Source: Paracamarosporium sp. OC-R06-R3
Taxonomy: Eukaryota > Ascomycota > Dothideomycetes > Pleosporales > Didymosphaeriaceae
Length of the DNA stretch: 64,000 nucleotides
NCBI GenBank assembly: GCA_019828545.1
Contig: JACVRA010000055.1
Location: 34,915 to 98,914, forward strand
Reading direction: 5' to 3'
Positions 33,848 through 47,895 of this stretch are shown in pieces; position 1 is the first letter of the stretch; each line of letters begins with the position of its first letter. The position numbers and the translations under genes are program-made. The notes under the pieces were generated by a model. It was given only the letters and a program-made list of their open reading frames with translations, was not told where the DNA came from and did no database searches.

Positions 33848-35673
33848 TCATGCGACCTCGCCGTCTGGCGGTGCGAAGAAGAGCACAATCTCGCCGCGGT
33901 CGTTTCGTTTGAGACGCAAGCTCTTCCACAGTTCCTTCTCCTCATCGGCCTTGGACACGTGGTGGTCGTAGTCGTGCCGCTCGCGGTGGTACCGCTTCAG
34001 CGTCTTGTTGACGCTCATGCCGCGCTCCGAATCAGGTCCCTTGTTGACAAAGGACATGAAGAGCTCAGCGCGGGCCTCATGTTCCGTCTTGGTGGGCACA
34101 ACGTCGCCGTTAGGACGGACGATGAGCTGTTTATCGGTATCTGGGGCCGAGGACTGCGATTCGGAGCGGTGGTATTCGATTGCTTTGACCGTCTTGCGCG
34201 GGCGCGGTGGGGAGCCTGAAGAGTCGGTCTCACGGCGACGACGTCGCTCGCCTCCATCGCGGTGCTTGAGGCTAGAGCGTTCCGAGTCATCGCGGCGCTT
34301 CATCTTGGGGCGGATCTTGACGAGGGCGGTGCTAGCTTTGATTTCTTTGCGTTCTTTGCGTTCACGCTCACGGCCACGTTCGCGCTCTTTTCGCTCCTCC
34401 TTCTCTCGTGCGCGCTCTTCTTTGATTTCGGCCTTGCGATCCTTCTCCTGTTGAGCTTCGAACTCCTTTTGTGCGCGGAGGAATGCCTTGGACGCGCCCT
34501 GCTTCGCCCGCTTCATGGGGCTCAGGGGCGAGTTCTCCACCCAATCTCCAGAGTGGTCGGGGGTTGGAGGGAACTGGGAAGAGTGAAGGAGTCGGTTGAG
34601 ACCTCCAGTCAAACCGGAGTGGAGGATCGGTGGTGCTTCGTCCATCATGGTGTCCCTCTCTTCTTGGGCGCGGACCAGCGACATGTCAAGCTCGGCGGGC
34701 GAGTTGCGCTTGCGCTTGCGCTCGGCCTTCTTGATGGTAGTGTCGACATCCTTGTCGCGCGACTTAGTTCGGCTGTGCTTTGACTTGGGAGCGGGCGTGG
34801 TGTAGCTGTACTGCGGGTCCTGCTCGCGAACATTGTATGCCGAGTCGAAGCGTTCGTTGGTGGGTCGCACAGGTTCGTCGCCGTAAGCGAAGCCATTCTC
34901 GGCGTAGTCGTCGTCGTCGGGCACCTGAAACTTCATGACGTCCGTCACCGACGCCTTGGGATCTTCCTCTTGGTAGGCGGGCGGCAGGCTGTCCTCGATC
35001 ATCCGCGACTCGTCGACAGGCGGGCGCGTGCGTGCGGGCGCCGGGGTCTCGGAGGGGTCGAGGAAGTCGAAGACATTGACGGGCGGGAGGGCAGCCTGCT
35101 CGGTGTAGCCCAGAGAATGCGCGGCAGGCGGCGGGGTGGGCGCGCGCGGCGGGGCGTCGACGATTGCGACGGCGCCGCTGTCTGGGTCGGTGGCATCCTC
35201 GACGTAGGCGTTGTGGGGGACGAGGGCCTGCGAGTTCTGCTGGACGCTGTCCTTCTTCTGGTGCTGGGGCGGCTGCTTCTTGTTCTGCTTGGGGTCGCGG
35301 TAGAGCTTGCCCTGGTACTTCTGGTCTTCGGTGATGCACGACTGCAGGCGACAGGTCAGCGTGAGGGGAGTGAAGGTGAGGTGAGGGGAGGGGAGGTGAG
35401 GGGATAGGGGAGAGGGGTAGCGTAGTCGTAGTCGTAGTCGCAGAACATACCGTGTGAGCTCGGTAGCTAGTGCCCTCAAAGTGCACCATGCAGTCCAGGC
35501 AGGTGTACGAGGCGCCGTAGCATTGATTCCGATGGGGATCGAGTTTCTTCTTGGTGAGGACGTCGCCGCAGCCCTATGCACATGCAGTCGGCGGTCAGCA
35601 GCGTTCGGGCGGCGGGCCAGGGGCCGATTGGCGTGGTGTAAACAGAACATACCTCGCAGGAGAAGGACACCAT
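33848..35673 (-). CDS. LYAR-type C2HC zinc-finger nucleolar protein
   Basis: Homologue of LYAR, a nucleolar factor linked to pre-rRNA processing and ribosome assembly. Three exons: 35673-35653 (only seven residues, MVSFSCE), 35573-35451 and 35341-33848, 545 residues. Together exons 1 and 2 make the paired LYAR zinc fingers: SFSCEGCGDVLTKKKLDPH, NQCYGASYTCLDC, MVHFEGTSYRAHT and SCITEDQKYQGKLY. The remaining 480 residues are disordered: acidic and proline-rich stretches, then a highly charged Arg/Glu/Lys region (about 390-425) likely to form a single helix, and a conserved end ELWKSLRLKRNDRGEIVLFF. Nuclear or nucleolar location is inferred from the family and basic content. Intron 2 (35342-35450) is unusual for its G runs. 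Confidence 0.92.
35365..35417 (+). other. G-quadruplex-forming G tracts in LYAR intron 2
   Basis: Six runs of four G lie within about 53 bases on the plus strand; the last five (35385-35417) are separated by only 1-6 bases. That satisfies the usual G4 pattern more than once. The G-rich strand is the template strand of the LYAR gene, so the intron RNA is C-rich. A GTAGTC triplicate follows at about 35422-35440. Confidence 0.6.
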
Positions 35674-36467
35674 GGTGCGGATTCCAAGTAGCGGTGAACA
35701 GCTGGCGGGTCGTCAGTGGTAGATGAACAGCGACGGCGAGTCTAGGGCTGCGCGGGCATGGTGCGCAGCGCTGGACCGCGGGGGGTTCTTGTTTCAGCGG
35801 CTGGTGTTGGGCTGCTCATCAAACACGGCGAGCGCTGGAGGATTTTACTAGCGCCCGCCAGCGCCCCTGCAGCACCGCTGCCAAATATACCATCACGCGA
35901 CGAACCAGCGCAAGCCACACGACGGCTTCGCGCTGGGCGACTGACGTGCAATCTCTCGACTGACGCGGCGTCGTGATGCGCCCGCATGGCTGAATGCCCC
36001 GTGTCGCATCTAGAGCCTGTATTGATACCTGCTGCTCGCTATCGACCAGGTCCCCGTTGTCCCGAGTCCGGCACTATCTGCCTCTACCGTCTGCCACCAC
36101 CGCGACGTGCGCCTGTGAAACCCCCGGCTGACGTGACCTGCGAGAGCGTCGGAGGCCCGTCTCGCTGGGCCCTTCACCCCACGGCATCCCCTCTAGTGCC
36201 TGTCGGCGCAAATAGGGCAATTGAACTCCAGTTCGCGAGACATGACACTGCCTCGTGCTGAGCCCTCTCTGGCCGAGCCCTGTTCGCTCGCGCTTGTATG
36301 CGATCCATCCTGGGGTACCTTGCCCCGACCTGCGCCTCCTTGACCTTCGCCATGGTTGGTCCTAACAGCGTCTGCTGGGATACCGTCATAGGACAGGTGT
36401 CTGTACATGGCCCATTCGTGTCTTATGTATCCGCACTCTGTCTCTGACGCTCGTCTCGGCCCGCTGC
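35674..36467. other. Spacer: LYAR promoter and ERV2-like 3' flank
   Basis: About 790 bases. Short frames on both strands show no domain. The part nearest LYAR is GC-rich. Nothing else is supported. Confidence 0.5.
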
Positions 36468-37139
36468 TCATGCAGGCCCCGTGTCCTTCTTCTTCTTCTC
36501 GTCATCGCCGCACCCGCAGTCGTAGGCGTCTCCAATGTTCTCGCAGTCGAATTCGGGCTTGTGAAGCCGCTTGTTGACAATGTTGTGCACCATGCAGCCC
36601 CACATGGCAGCCGCCGTCCGCGACGAGACCTGGGGGGGATATTTGGCTAGCACCTTTCCGAAGTGCTCAGCGCATTCTCCGCTGCAACTCTAGTTAGCCC
36701 AACACTTCAGCTGCGATGGATGCGCCGCAGGAATACGGCTTGGTGGCGTACCAGGGGTACAAGCGCTGGAACAGATGTACGTATGATCGCAAGGCTTCTT
36801 TCTCTTCTTCGCTCGGCTTTTCAGGGAAGCGTGCAAAGGTCGTGTGGAGCACTTTCCATGCTGCGCGACCGAGCTCGGCCCTGGGAATCGAGTCAGATGT
36901 GTCGTGTTGCCATGCGTTTGCTCGACGTACTTTGCCGTTGCGTTGCCCAGCTTTGGAGCTATGGCGTGTCCTGTGAGCACCGCACCGCTCGAACTCCCTC
37001 CTTCTTTGTTCAGCTTTGCCTGCTGTATCGGCGAGGGCTGCCCGTCTGAAGAGCGGTGTCCTCCAAGGATAATGAAGGTAAAGAGCGCCATGCCGAACAA
37101 GGCCAGTAACACGAAGCGGCTTCGCGCAGCGGGCGCCAT
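36468..37139 (-). CDS. ERV2: ER FAD-dependent sulfhydryl oxidase (Erv2-like)
   Basis: Small flavin-linked thiol oxidase of the Erv/ALR family that passes disulfides to protein disulfide isomerase and electrons to oxygen. Three exons: 37139-36931, 36880-36752 and 36681-36468 (introns 50 and 70 bases), 183 residues. An N-terminal signal anchor (RFVLLALFGMALFTFIILGG) points to the endoplasmic reticulum, as in Erv2 rather than mitochondrial Erv1. The flavin-proximal CxxC is CGEC at 113-116, formed across intron 2; AAMWGCMVHNIVNK holds the flavin-stacking and third-cysteine region; CENIGDAYDCGC near the C-terminus carries the shuttle Cys-x4-Cys-type residues. It is divergent from the aminotransferase gene, 447 bases away. 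Confidence 0.95.
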
Positions 37140-37586
37140 GGTCGACGGCGGCGGGGGATCAAAACGTAGGGTCCGGGACGAGGTCGCGGTCGCGGTCGAG
37201 GCTGTAGGTATATCGCAGGGAGCGGGTGGTCTGAGCAACTGGCGACATTTGGGTCGAGTTTCGGATTGTTCCCAACGTGCCAAGCCCCATTGAAGGTTCC
37301 CGTCGCTTAGTCGTGAACAACCTCGCTCTCCGTGAACATGTGCAAAAGCACATCCAACGCGAGTTGTGCGAGCAATTGCTACCCGTGACAGGCTGACGAC
37401 AGCCCATGGAGCGCTAGGTACTTTGCGCGTTGCGCAGGATATCACCGGCCGGTCCGGTCGCACCGATATCGCTACCGCGCCACTTATGAGCCTCAAATAC
37501 CAAGCTACGAATTTCTAGCTCTCGTGTGGGCCTGACTCCAAGCCCAATTCCAACGTCTTATCCGAACTCTGCCTTGCGCTACCATC
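37140..37586. promoter_or_regulatory. Divergent promoter region, ERV2-like / aminotransferase
   Basis: A 447-base interval between two divergent start codons. GC-rich, without a clear TATA box or other named site. Confidence 0.45.
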
Positions 37587-39026
37587 ATGTCTAATTACCC
37601 TCCGCCGCCCGTGAACACCATTGGTATGTCTCTGGTTGGTATTGGCCGTGTAACATGCGGCTGACTCCTTTGCAGACTGGAGCAATGTAGGCTTCAAGAT
37701 TCGTGAAGGTAAGGATTGACACATGACTGTTGCTCGTCATTTCTCTCTGGCCGTTTCTGCTGCTCTCTACCACATTCATTTTTTCCTTCTACGTTTGATC
37801 TATGCGTTTGGTTGAAGATTGCATGCAAAAGAGACGGGGAACAAGTCAGACTCGATATTCCAGTCATTCGTACATCTCAAAAACCCCCTCTACACCCCAA
37901 CACAGCAGCTAAGCATACTTAGTTGCCGGCCACGTCGAATCCCACTACTCGGTCAAGACAGGAAAATGGACAGAACCCGCCTTCGTCGAGGACCCATTCC
38001 TCCGCATCCACGGCATGGCTCCCGCCTTAAACTACGGCCAGCAATGCTACGAGGGACTCAAGGCCTTCCGCGGCCCAGACGGCAACATCACCATCTTCCG
38101 GCCGCAGAAGAACGCTGAGCGAATGCAGCACTCTGCTTCCTTCGTTTCCATGCCTGAAGTCCCCTCTGACCACTTCCTCGCCTGCTGTAAGCTCGCCGTG
38201 GGAATGAATGCCGCCTATGTACCGCCGCACGAGACCGGTGCAGCCATGTACGTCCGGCCGCTGCTGTTCGGAAGCTCCGCACAGCTGGGGCTAAACCCGC
38301 CTGAAGAGTACACCTTCGTAGTTTTTGTTGTCCCAACCGGTGTCTACCATGGTACCCACCCCGTCGATGCGCTGATCCTCGAGCACTTTGACCGCGCCGC
38401 GCCAGAGGGGACGGGTTCTGCAAAGATTGGCGGAAACTACGCGCCTGTGCTGCGATGGAGCGAGAAAGCACACAAGCAGGGTTACGGCATTACGCTGCAT
38501 CTCGACAGCAAGACGCGTACCGTCATCGATGAGTTCTCGACGTCGGCCTTCATCGGCGTCAAGAAGAACGGCGACAAGTACAAGCTTGTTGGGTCGAATA
38601 GCAAGAACGTTATTAAGAGCGTGACGGCAGATTCAATTCTTAAGATCGCCGAGTCGTTTGGCTGGGAAGCAGAGTCGCGCGAGGTAGACCTCCTCTTCTC
38701 CTGAATCCACACGCTGAATTACTAACGCGCTGTAGATTTCCTACGACGAACTCAGCACCTTCGATGAAGTCCTCGCTGCTGGCACCGCCGCGGCTCTCGT
38801 CCCCATCAGATCCATCACGCTCGAGTCAAAGGGCGACAAGATCTCTTACCAAGCTGCATCCGAGGAGCCAGGTCCAGCCTGCGTGAAGCTTCTCACGACG
38901 CTAAAGGGCATCCAGCTTGGCAAAATCGAGGACAAGCAAGGGTGGAGGGTAAACGTAGAGAAACCACAGCTGTGGGGCACCAATGGGGTGAATGGTGCTG
39001 ATGAGACTGTCGACCAGCTACCTTAA
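37587..39026 (+). CDS. Branched-chain aminotransferase-like enzyme (class IV, PLP)
   Basis: PLP-dependent fold-type IV aminotransferase related to branched-chain amino acid aminotransferases. Four exons: 37587-37623, 37676-37708, 37923-38683 and 38736-39026, 373 residues. The active-site block GSAKIGGNYAPVL contains the likely Schiff-base lysine (about residue 191). NYGQQCYEGLKAFRGPDG and MYVRPLLFGSS are further family blocks. There is no evident mitochondrial presequence (start MSNYPPPPVNTI), so it is probably cytosolic. The segment after the lysine reads IDEFSTSAFIGVKK, where classical BCATs have E-x-G-T-x-N-x-F; this divergent form is common among fungal paralogues, some of which serve secondary-metabolite pathways. 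No such cluster is visible here. Exons 1 and 2 are short (37 and 33 bases) but keep frame and have good splice sites. Confidence 0.9.
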
Positions 39027-39377
39027 AGAGATGGTGTCAACGCCTCAAAAAAAAAGCGATTATCGTGAGTTATGCGCTTCTAAGTAGAGCAAAATTATCA
39101 ACCAGGAAAAACGGAGGGGCCTAAGCGATGGAGGCAATCTGTTGCATTTACGTTAGAGCATCCACCGAATGAACATGATGAAGATCATCTTGACACGTTT
39201 CCAACTCTGATCTGAACGTTCCGTTTAAAGGGCCGCTGAATATTTACTCATTACTACGTATCAATGTATTACAACCGCAATAGTCTATAGCATCCGGCGG
39301 ATTTCGAAGCCATCCGGAACGACTCAGAAGCAAATCATTTTTGTTGTTCACTCACTCACATCCCACATTACGAACAT
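39027..39377. other. Convergent 3' spacer
   Basis: A 351-base AT-rich interval between the aminotransferase and CYP51 stops. No feature beyond likely polyadenylation sequence. Confidence 0.5.
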
Positions 39378-41047
<1,670 letters not shown>

Positions 41048-42082
41048 GACGGCGAGAGGGCAGCGCAAGAGGCCTTGGGAGGGTGAGAAGGGGCGGGCGC
41101 GGACGTCTTGTAGTGGTCAAATTTCCCTGCAGTCGAGTCGGCGCTCGGGCCACATGTCCCCTGTCGCATCTGCCGTATGGGCGATTTGCTGGCGGGCGGC
41201 GGCTTCCTTGGCGGCCAGCCGGGGGTTGAACATCCGTGAAGGGGTCTCATCACACCATGATGTGGCCATGCTCCGCCTCAAAGCCCACGACTGTCATACG
41301 CAGCATTCAGAGTCACGCGATTGGTGGCACCAGCATCGTCGACGGTACATGTTGCCAAATCTCGCTAACCCTTAGAGATTTGCAGAAAGGATGCTGCTCA
41401 GGGTCCTAGTCTCCAAGGGGCTCACCGTCTTGTATTCACCATGCAGCAGTAATGCTTCAAAGAAAGCTACTGCACTGTCAGCCAGTCTGTGCTTGGCCAT
41501 TACTAAGGGGAGCATAATATGAGTGTGCGATTGGCTACAGTATCCTGACGACGTTATCGCGAGGACCCGTTATGCTGTATTGATAACTTGTACCTTGTAC
41601 CGTGAATTGTTACTCCAATCAAGGTTCTCGCAATAATATCGGTCAAGGAATGTAGAAGGCGGGGCTGTAGCAAAAAGAAGTGGACGGAGAGATTGTTGGA
41701 TGTGCAAGCTGCTGAAAGAACGACTATCAATATGAACATGGAAACACATATACCACTGATGAGATATCCAACCCTATTACCAAAACTCGATACACGACCC
41801 TAGTATTTTTCTCTTTCCATTTCTTCCCCTCCATATTCGGCTTACTTCGCTTTCTGGCGGTAAGCCATGAGTTATAGGTTGGTTTGCTCAGTCACCCACC
41901 CTCACACAAACGGCTGGAATAGCATCCCTCAACTTGTACGGTGAGACAGCTGACGACATGCGTTTGCTCCAAGTAATACATATGGTTTTTAGGTTGAAAA
42001 TATGGGAGCTGCCCCCTCAGTTTTGATTCTCAAATTCTTTCCTCCACTGTGCCAATCAACACAACTCCCACTAAAAGCAACC
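41048..42082. promoter_or_regulatory. Divergent promoter region, CYP51 / secreted protein
   Basis: About 1 kb between two divergent genes. The half next to CYP51 is GC-rich and the half next to the secreted-protein gene is AT-rich. I could not identify a sterol regulatory element with confidence. Confidence 0.45.
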
Positions 42083-42810
42083 ATGCAAATTTTCCATCTT
42101 CTCCTCACACTCTCCCTTATCATCTTCAGCACTGCGCTTCCGACAGGGGACGGTGCTCCTCCCGCATTTATCAATGCAACTGCTCAGGTTCCAGGCAATA
42201 GTGGTAGCACAGCAGACGAGATACTCTATTCCATCGTGAGTGCATCCGCAGCACGACAGACACCGAGCTTTTTACTAATATCTCCAGCTCATACTTTACA
42301 ACGAGCCATACATGCGGCGTGGCAGGTTCTGGCAATTGAGCAATATAGATACCAAGCACTCAACATGCATATTCTGGGTCGATGCAGATGAGTTGGGCGG
42401 CATCTCCGTAAGCCAAACCCATCTGTCTCTGTGATTGTGAGCTTATGTTACACACAGTCCATGCAGTCGTTCCCCCACCATCAAGGCCTTCCCTATTACT
42501 GCATGCATTATACGTACGTGTTCAACTGCCATTTTTACTACTGATAGCATGTTTTCATCGCTAACTTCCCCACAGAACATCGGACTGCACAGGCAATGTC
42601 CTTTGGTGGAAAGGTGTGGGGAAGTTTTCTGTCATGGAAGATGGATGGGATAACGTCATTCACAGTACGAGGTGCCATCATGGCAGATCTCCGGATGTAT
42701 GTGTATAAAGCAGACTACACCGCCAGACTGTCCGCTAATCCCTTACTTCGTAGGACATCCCCGATTCCAATGGAGGTTCGGTTTCTCTTCATCATAGCGG
42801 CAACGCTTAA
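42083..42810 (+). CDS. Candidate small secreted protein (effector-like), unknown family
   Basis: I do not recognise this family. Five-exon model: 42083-42235, 42288-42407, 42458-42513, 42576-42696 and 42754-42810, about 168 residues. Every intron has a GT start and an AG end, with lengths of 50-62 bases. It begins with a clear signal peptide, MQIFHLLLTLSLIIFSTALP, with cleavage likely soon after. The mature part has about four cysteines (in STCIFW, YYCMHY, TSDCTGN and TRCHHG) and is rich in Trp, His and Tyr. No membrane segment or anchor follows. Alternative splicing of the last exon (a further intron after about 42774, ending near 42829) would give a different tail with one more Cys. It lies between long AT-rich flanks. 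Secretion is well supported; an effector role is inference. Confidence 0.62.
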
Positions 42811-43687
42811 TCAATCACACCCGCAGCTTCGGAGGTCCACACTGGCGGTATCAAGAGGCAGCAAAACTGCTAGCTGGCGAGTATCAGGGCACAAACACAT
42901 GATATTGGTCCAGGAGTTCCCTTGTATTACTCTGGGATGATGTACAAATTTCCTGTATTGCACCTGAGTTCTTGGACTATTGCTCCAGATCGGGTTCCGG
43001 TTTAGGATAGGTACGAAAGGAGTCTTGCAACCTAGCCGATAGTATTAACACGAATTGATCGAGAAGCATGGCTAGCCCCACGGCATGTCACGTCAGAAAA
43101 TGTGAACAATGTTCACTTCATCTACCTCGACATCAGCAAATGCAATTACGAAAGCCATTGTGCTACGTCTTTGTTGGCCATCATTCGTTTCTATCTCACC
43201 ACAGCCACCAGACACCGCACCTTCACTGCTGTAAGCTAACTAAGGCTTATATACGCATATCCTCGGCTATCAATAAAATATGGTCATCTTAGCACGCATA
43301 GTACGGAAAGCCGAAACGCACTGACATCTCAATCAGACTCTTCGAGACCTCGTGATTAGAATAGCGGGCAGTATGAAGCACAATGAGCGTGTCATTTGAG
43401 ACCTTGGATTAATCTTCCACCAAGAAGCGATGCTCAAGCAGAACATTCGCACGCTAAAACGTACATGGAATCGCTCCCTCAGATTTCGCCAGTAAACGTC
43501 TTAGCCATGTGTAGAATCATAATCCATTCCCACAGATAAATCGAAATCGCAACCAGATGTTGCGCACACATGTCTCACAGACTCCCAAACTCCAGCCTGA
43601 TCGATATCCCGAGATACGCCACTATGAAAATGCACCGTACTGTGGCAAATGCGACCGGTAGACGCCATCTGCCATGATATCTCAGGA
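42811..43687. other. AT-rich convergent spacer
   Basis: About 880 bases between the secreted-protein gene and the kinase stop. Short frames show no domain and base composition is more AT-rich than around it. Nothing further is supported. Confidence 0.5.
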
Positions 43688-45895
<2,208 letters not shown>

Positions 45896-46724
45896 GGTGG
45901 ATTGCTGGGTGTGCGCAGCGAGCCGAGAGTGAGACTGAGTCTTATGCTCGGTTACAGAGCGATGCAGCGCACGCAGGGCATCTCCTGAGGCGGAGCGAAG
46001 GGTCAGCGGTGCGTGGGCGATGGAGTCGACAACGGGAGGTTGCCTCATAGGGTGGTGGTGCCTCGAGGTACTCTACTAGCCCGCGCCAAGCGATCAGCAC
46101 ATCCCAGGGCGCCGCAGCTTGTGCTCGTGGGGATCACAGCTCCATGCCCGAATGACGTCGGGCCAACAACGTCTGCATTACACATCATCCGCCCTGCCGT
46201 TGCGAGACTAGGGCAATTCACATGCGGCGGCCCGCATCGAGTGTCCCGTCCTGTGGATCCTTTTCGCTGCACTCGCACAAGCAAAGCATCTGATGATGCT
46301 CTCGGACACGACGAATGACGCACCGCTGAAACCGAGAAAACACTGCTTCGTTTTCAGACGCAGCCTGTGTACTCAGTAGACAGCAGAATCTGCCGTGTCG
46401 GTGACGCAATCGTCAAGACCAACTCGTTACGAGTTTTGCAGAATTTGATATCCCTACTGATCGTTTCCACTGATGGGTCAGCCCCTTCGCACTGGTTCAT
46501 CGCTAGTCACCAGCTCACACCAGGCCAAGCATCGCAAAGCGAAATTCATCATTGTCGCCCCAGCCAGGTACATACGCGTCGCGCTAAACGCCAAATCACG
46601 TGCCTTCTATGCCAAGTATCCATCGTCTAACCCAATCTAGCTTCCATCAGGCACCTTCACGCCACCCAGCGACTGTGTAAAGCATGATTGGTCACTCAAG
46701 CTCCTGGTACAGGACCCTCCAGTC
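45896..46724. promoter_or_regulatory. Divergent promoter region, CHK2-like kinase / ATG10
   Basis: An 829-base shared upstream region. It contains an exact ACGCGT at 46574-46579 within a longer CGCG-rich string. Otherwise unremarkable. Confidence 0.5.
46574..46579. promoter_or_regulatory. MluI cell-cycle box (ACGCGT)
   Basis: Exact ACGCGT followed by CGCG (tacgcgtcgcgc). It lies about 150 bases before ATG10 and 680 before the kinase start. MBF-type factors bind this hexamer in yeasts and control replication and checkpoint genes; which of the two genes it serves, if either, is unknown. Confidence 0.4.
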
Positions 46725-47463
46725 ATGGTCTCCACAGCGTCGTTTCCGCACCTCTCAGCAGCCGAGTTCCACACCGCCTGCACCACCTTGGTCAACTCCT
46801 TCAATTCGCTTCCAGATGCGTCCGAAGAGGGAAAGTGGATAAATGTCAGCTTGAATCAAGACAAGACGGTAGCTCAAGCCGAATACCTTCTGCGCATCAC
46901 CAAAGAGTTATCCGTCGCTACAACACAGCACCAAGACCAAGGTCAACATGATGATGAGGAAGTCGAACTTATCCAAGACGACGAAGAAGTGCTTGAGCAC
47001 AAGGTGACAAGCTCTCCACTAATCCATTACGACATCCTCCTCTCCCCAACCTACCGCGTACCAGTGCTATATTTCTACATCTCCGACACGCTGCACCGCT
47101 ACCCGCCTACCATGCACACACTGTACTCGCATATCGTTGCTCCGGAGTACGTCGATCAAACGAAAGATGTGGGTGTGCTAGGAGGCATCACTGTTACTGT
47201 GCGTCGCTACAATTCTGCCAGCTCACTTTCCTTTCCCATTCTCGGGAAATTTCTAACGTGCGTTACAGGACCATCCCGTGCAAAACCGTCCTGTGTTCTT
47301 CATTCACCCCTGCCGCACAGCAGAGGTCATGGAGGCCAGCGTGGTTGGAAGCAAAGTATCCCCGTTCGAGTATCTGCTGATGTGGATTGGGGCTATGGGA
47401 AAGAGCGTGAGGTTAGATCTGCCATTAAAGCTCGTTGCAAATGCGGTGAAAATACGTTCATAG
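46725..47463 (+). CDS. ATG10: Autophagy E2-like enzyme Atg10
   Basis: E2-like enzyme that transfers Atg12 from Atg7 to Atg5 during autophagosome formation in the cytosol. Two exons: 46725-47198 and 47269-47463 (70-base intron), 222 residues. The family core is present: LIHYDILLSPTYRVPVLYF in exon 1 and DHPVQNRPVFFIHPCRTAE in exon 2, with the catalytic Cys at about residue 173 in the HPC motif. FEYLLMWIGAMGKSVRL closes the domain. An acidic insert (about 73-90) is variable in the family. The gene is divergent from the Chk2-like kinase and convergent with the large axis-like gene. Confidence 0.93.
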
Positions 47464-47895
47464 GGTTGTAAGACAGTATGGACAGGGGTAGGGATATCTG
47501 ATATGCTGCATAGCAGTGTAGCATTAGATTCTACATGCTACTGTTGTTTGCCACACCATATGTGCAGACCATCTATTCTCGTATTGTACATGTGTTTGGT
47601 GGAGCTATAAAAGTACACCATCCATACGAGTCGTTTACCATTCCCTTGAGTAGCGATCATGTGCACGACACAAGCTCTGAGACGTTGCCATCAAGGTCCG
47701 CGAAACTCCTTAACCCCTACTAGCCTTCTTTCCAAAATAGAAGCTCCCTCGCTCCGAAGCACTTTGCTATCCATTTGTTTTCATGCAATTAATTTCATTA
47801 CCACAGTCATGCCTCATCATATCATTACCATCATATCGAAAATACCAGACGATACCATCGGAAGGCCACGGTGAACCTCAAAATAGAAACTCAAT
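47464..47895. other. Convergent 3' spacer
   Basis: A 432-base AT-rich interval between the ATG10 stop and the stop of the large minus-strand gene. No feature is supported. Confidence 0.5.

Noticed and set aside
34764..35489. 241-codon minus-strand frame with Arg/Pro-rich sequence
   Set aside because: Shifted-frame shadow of the LYAR gene; includes intron 2 sequence.
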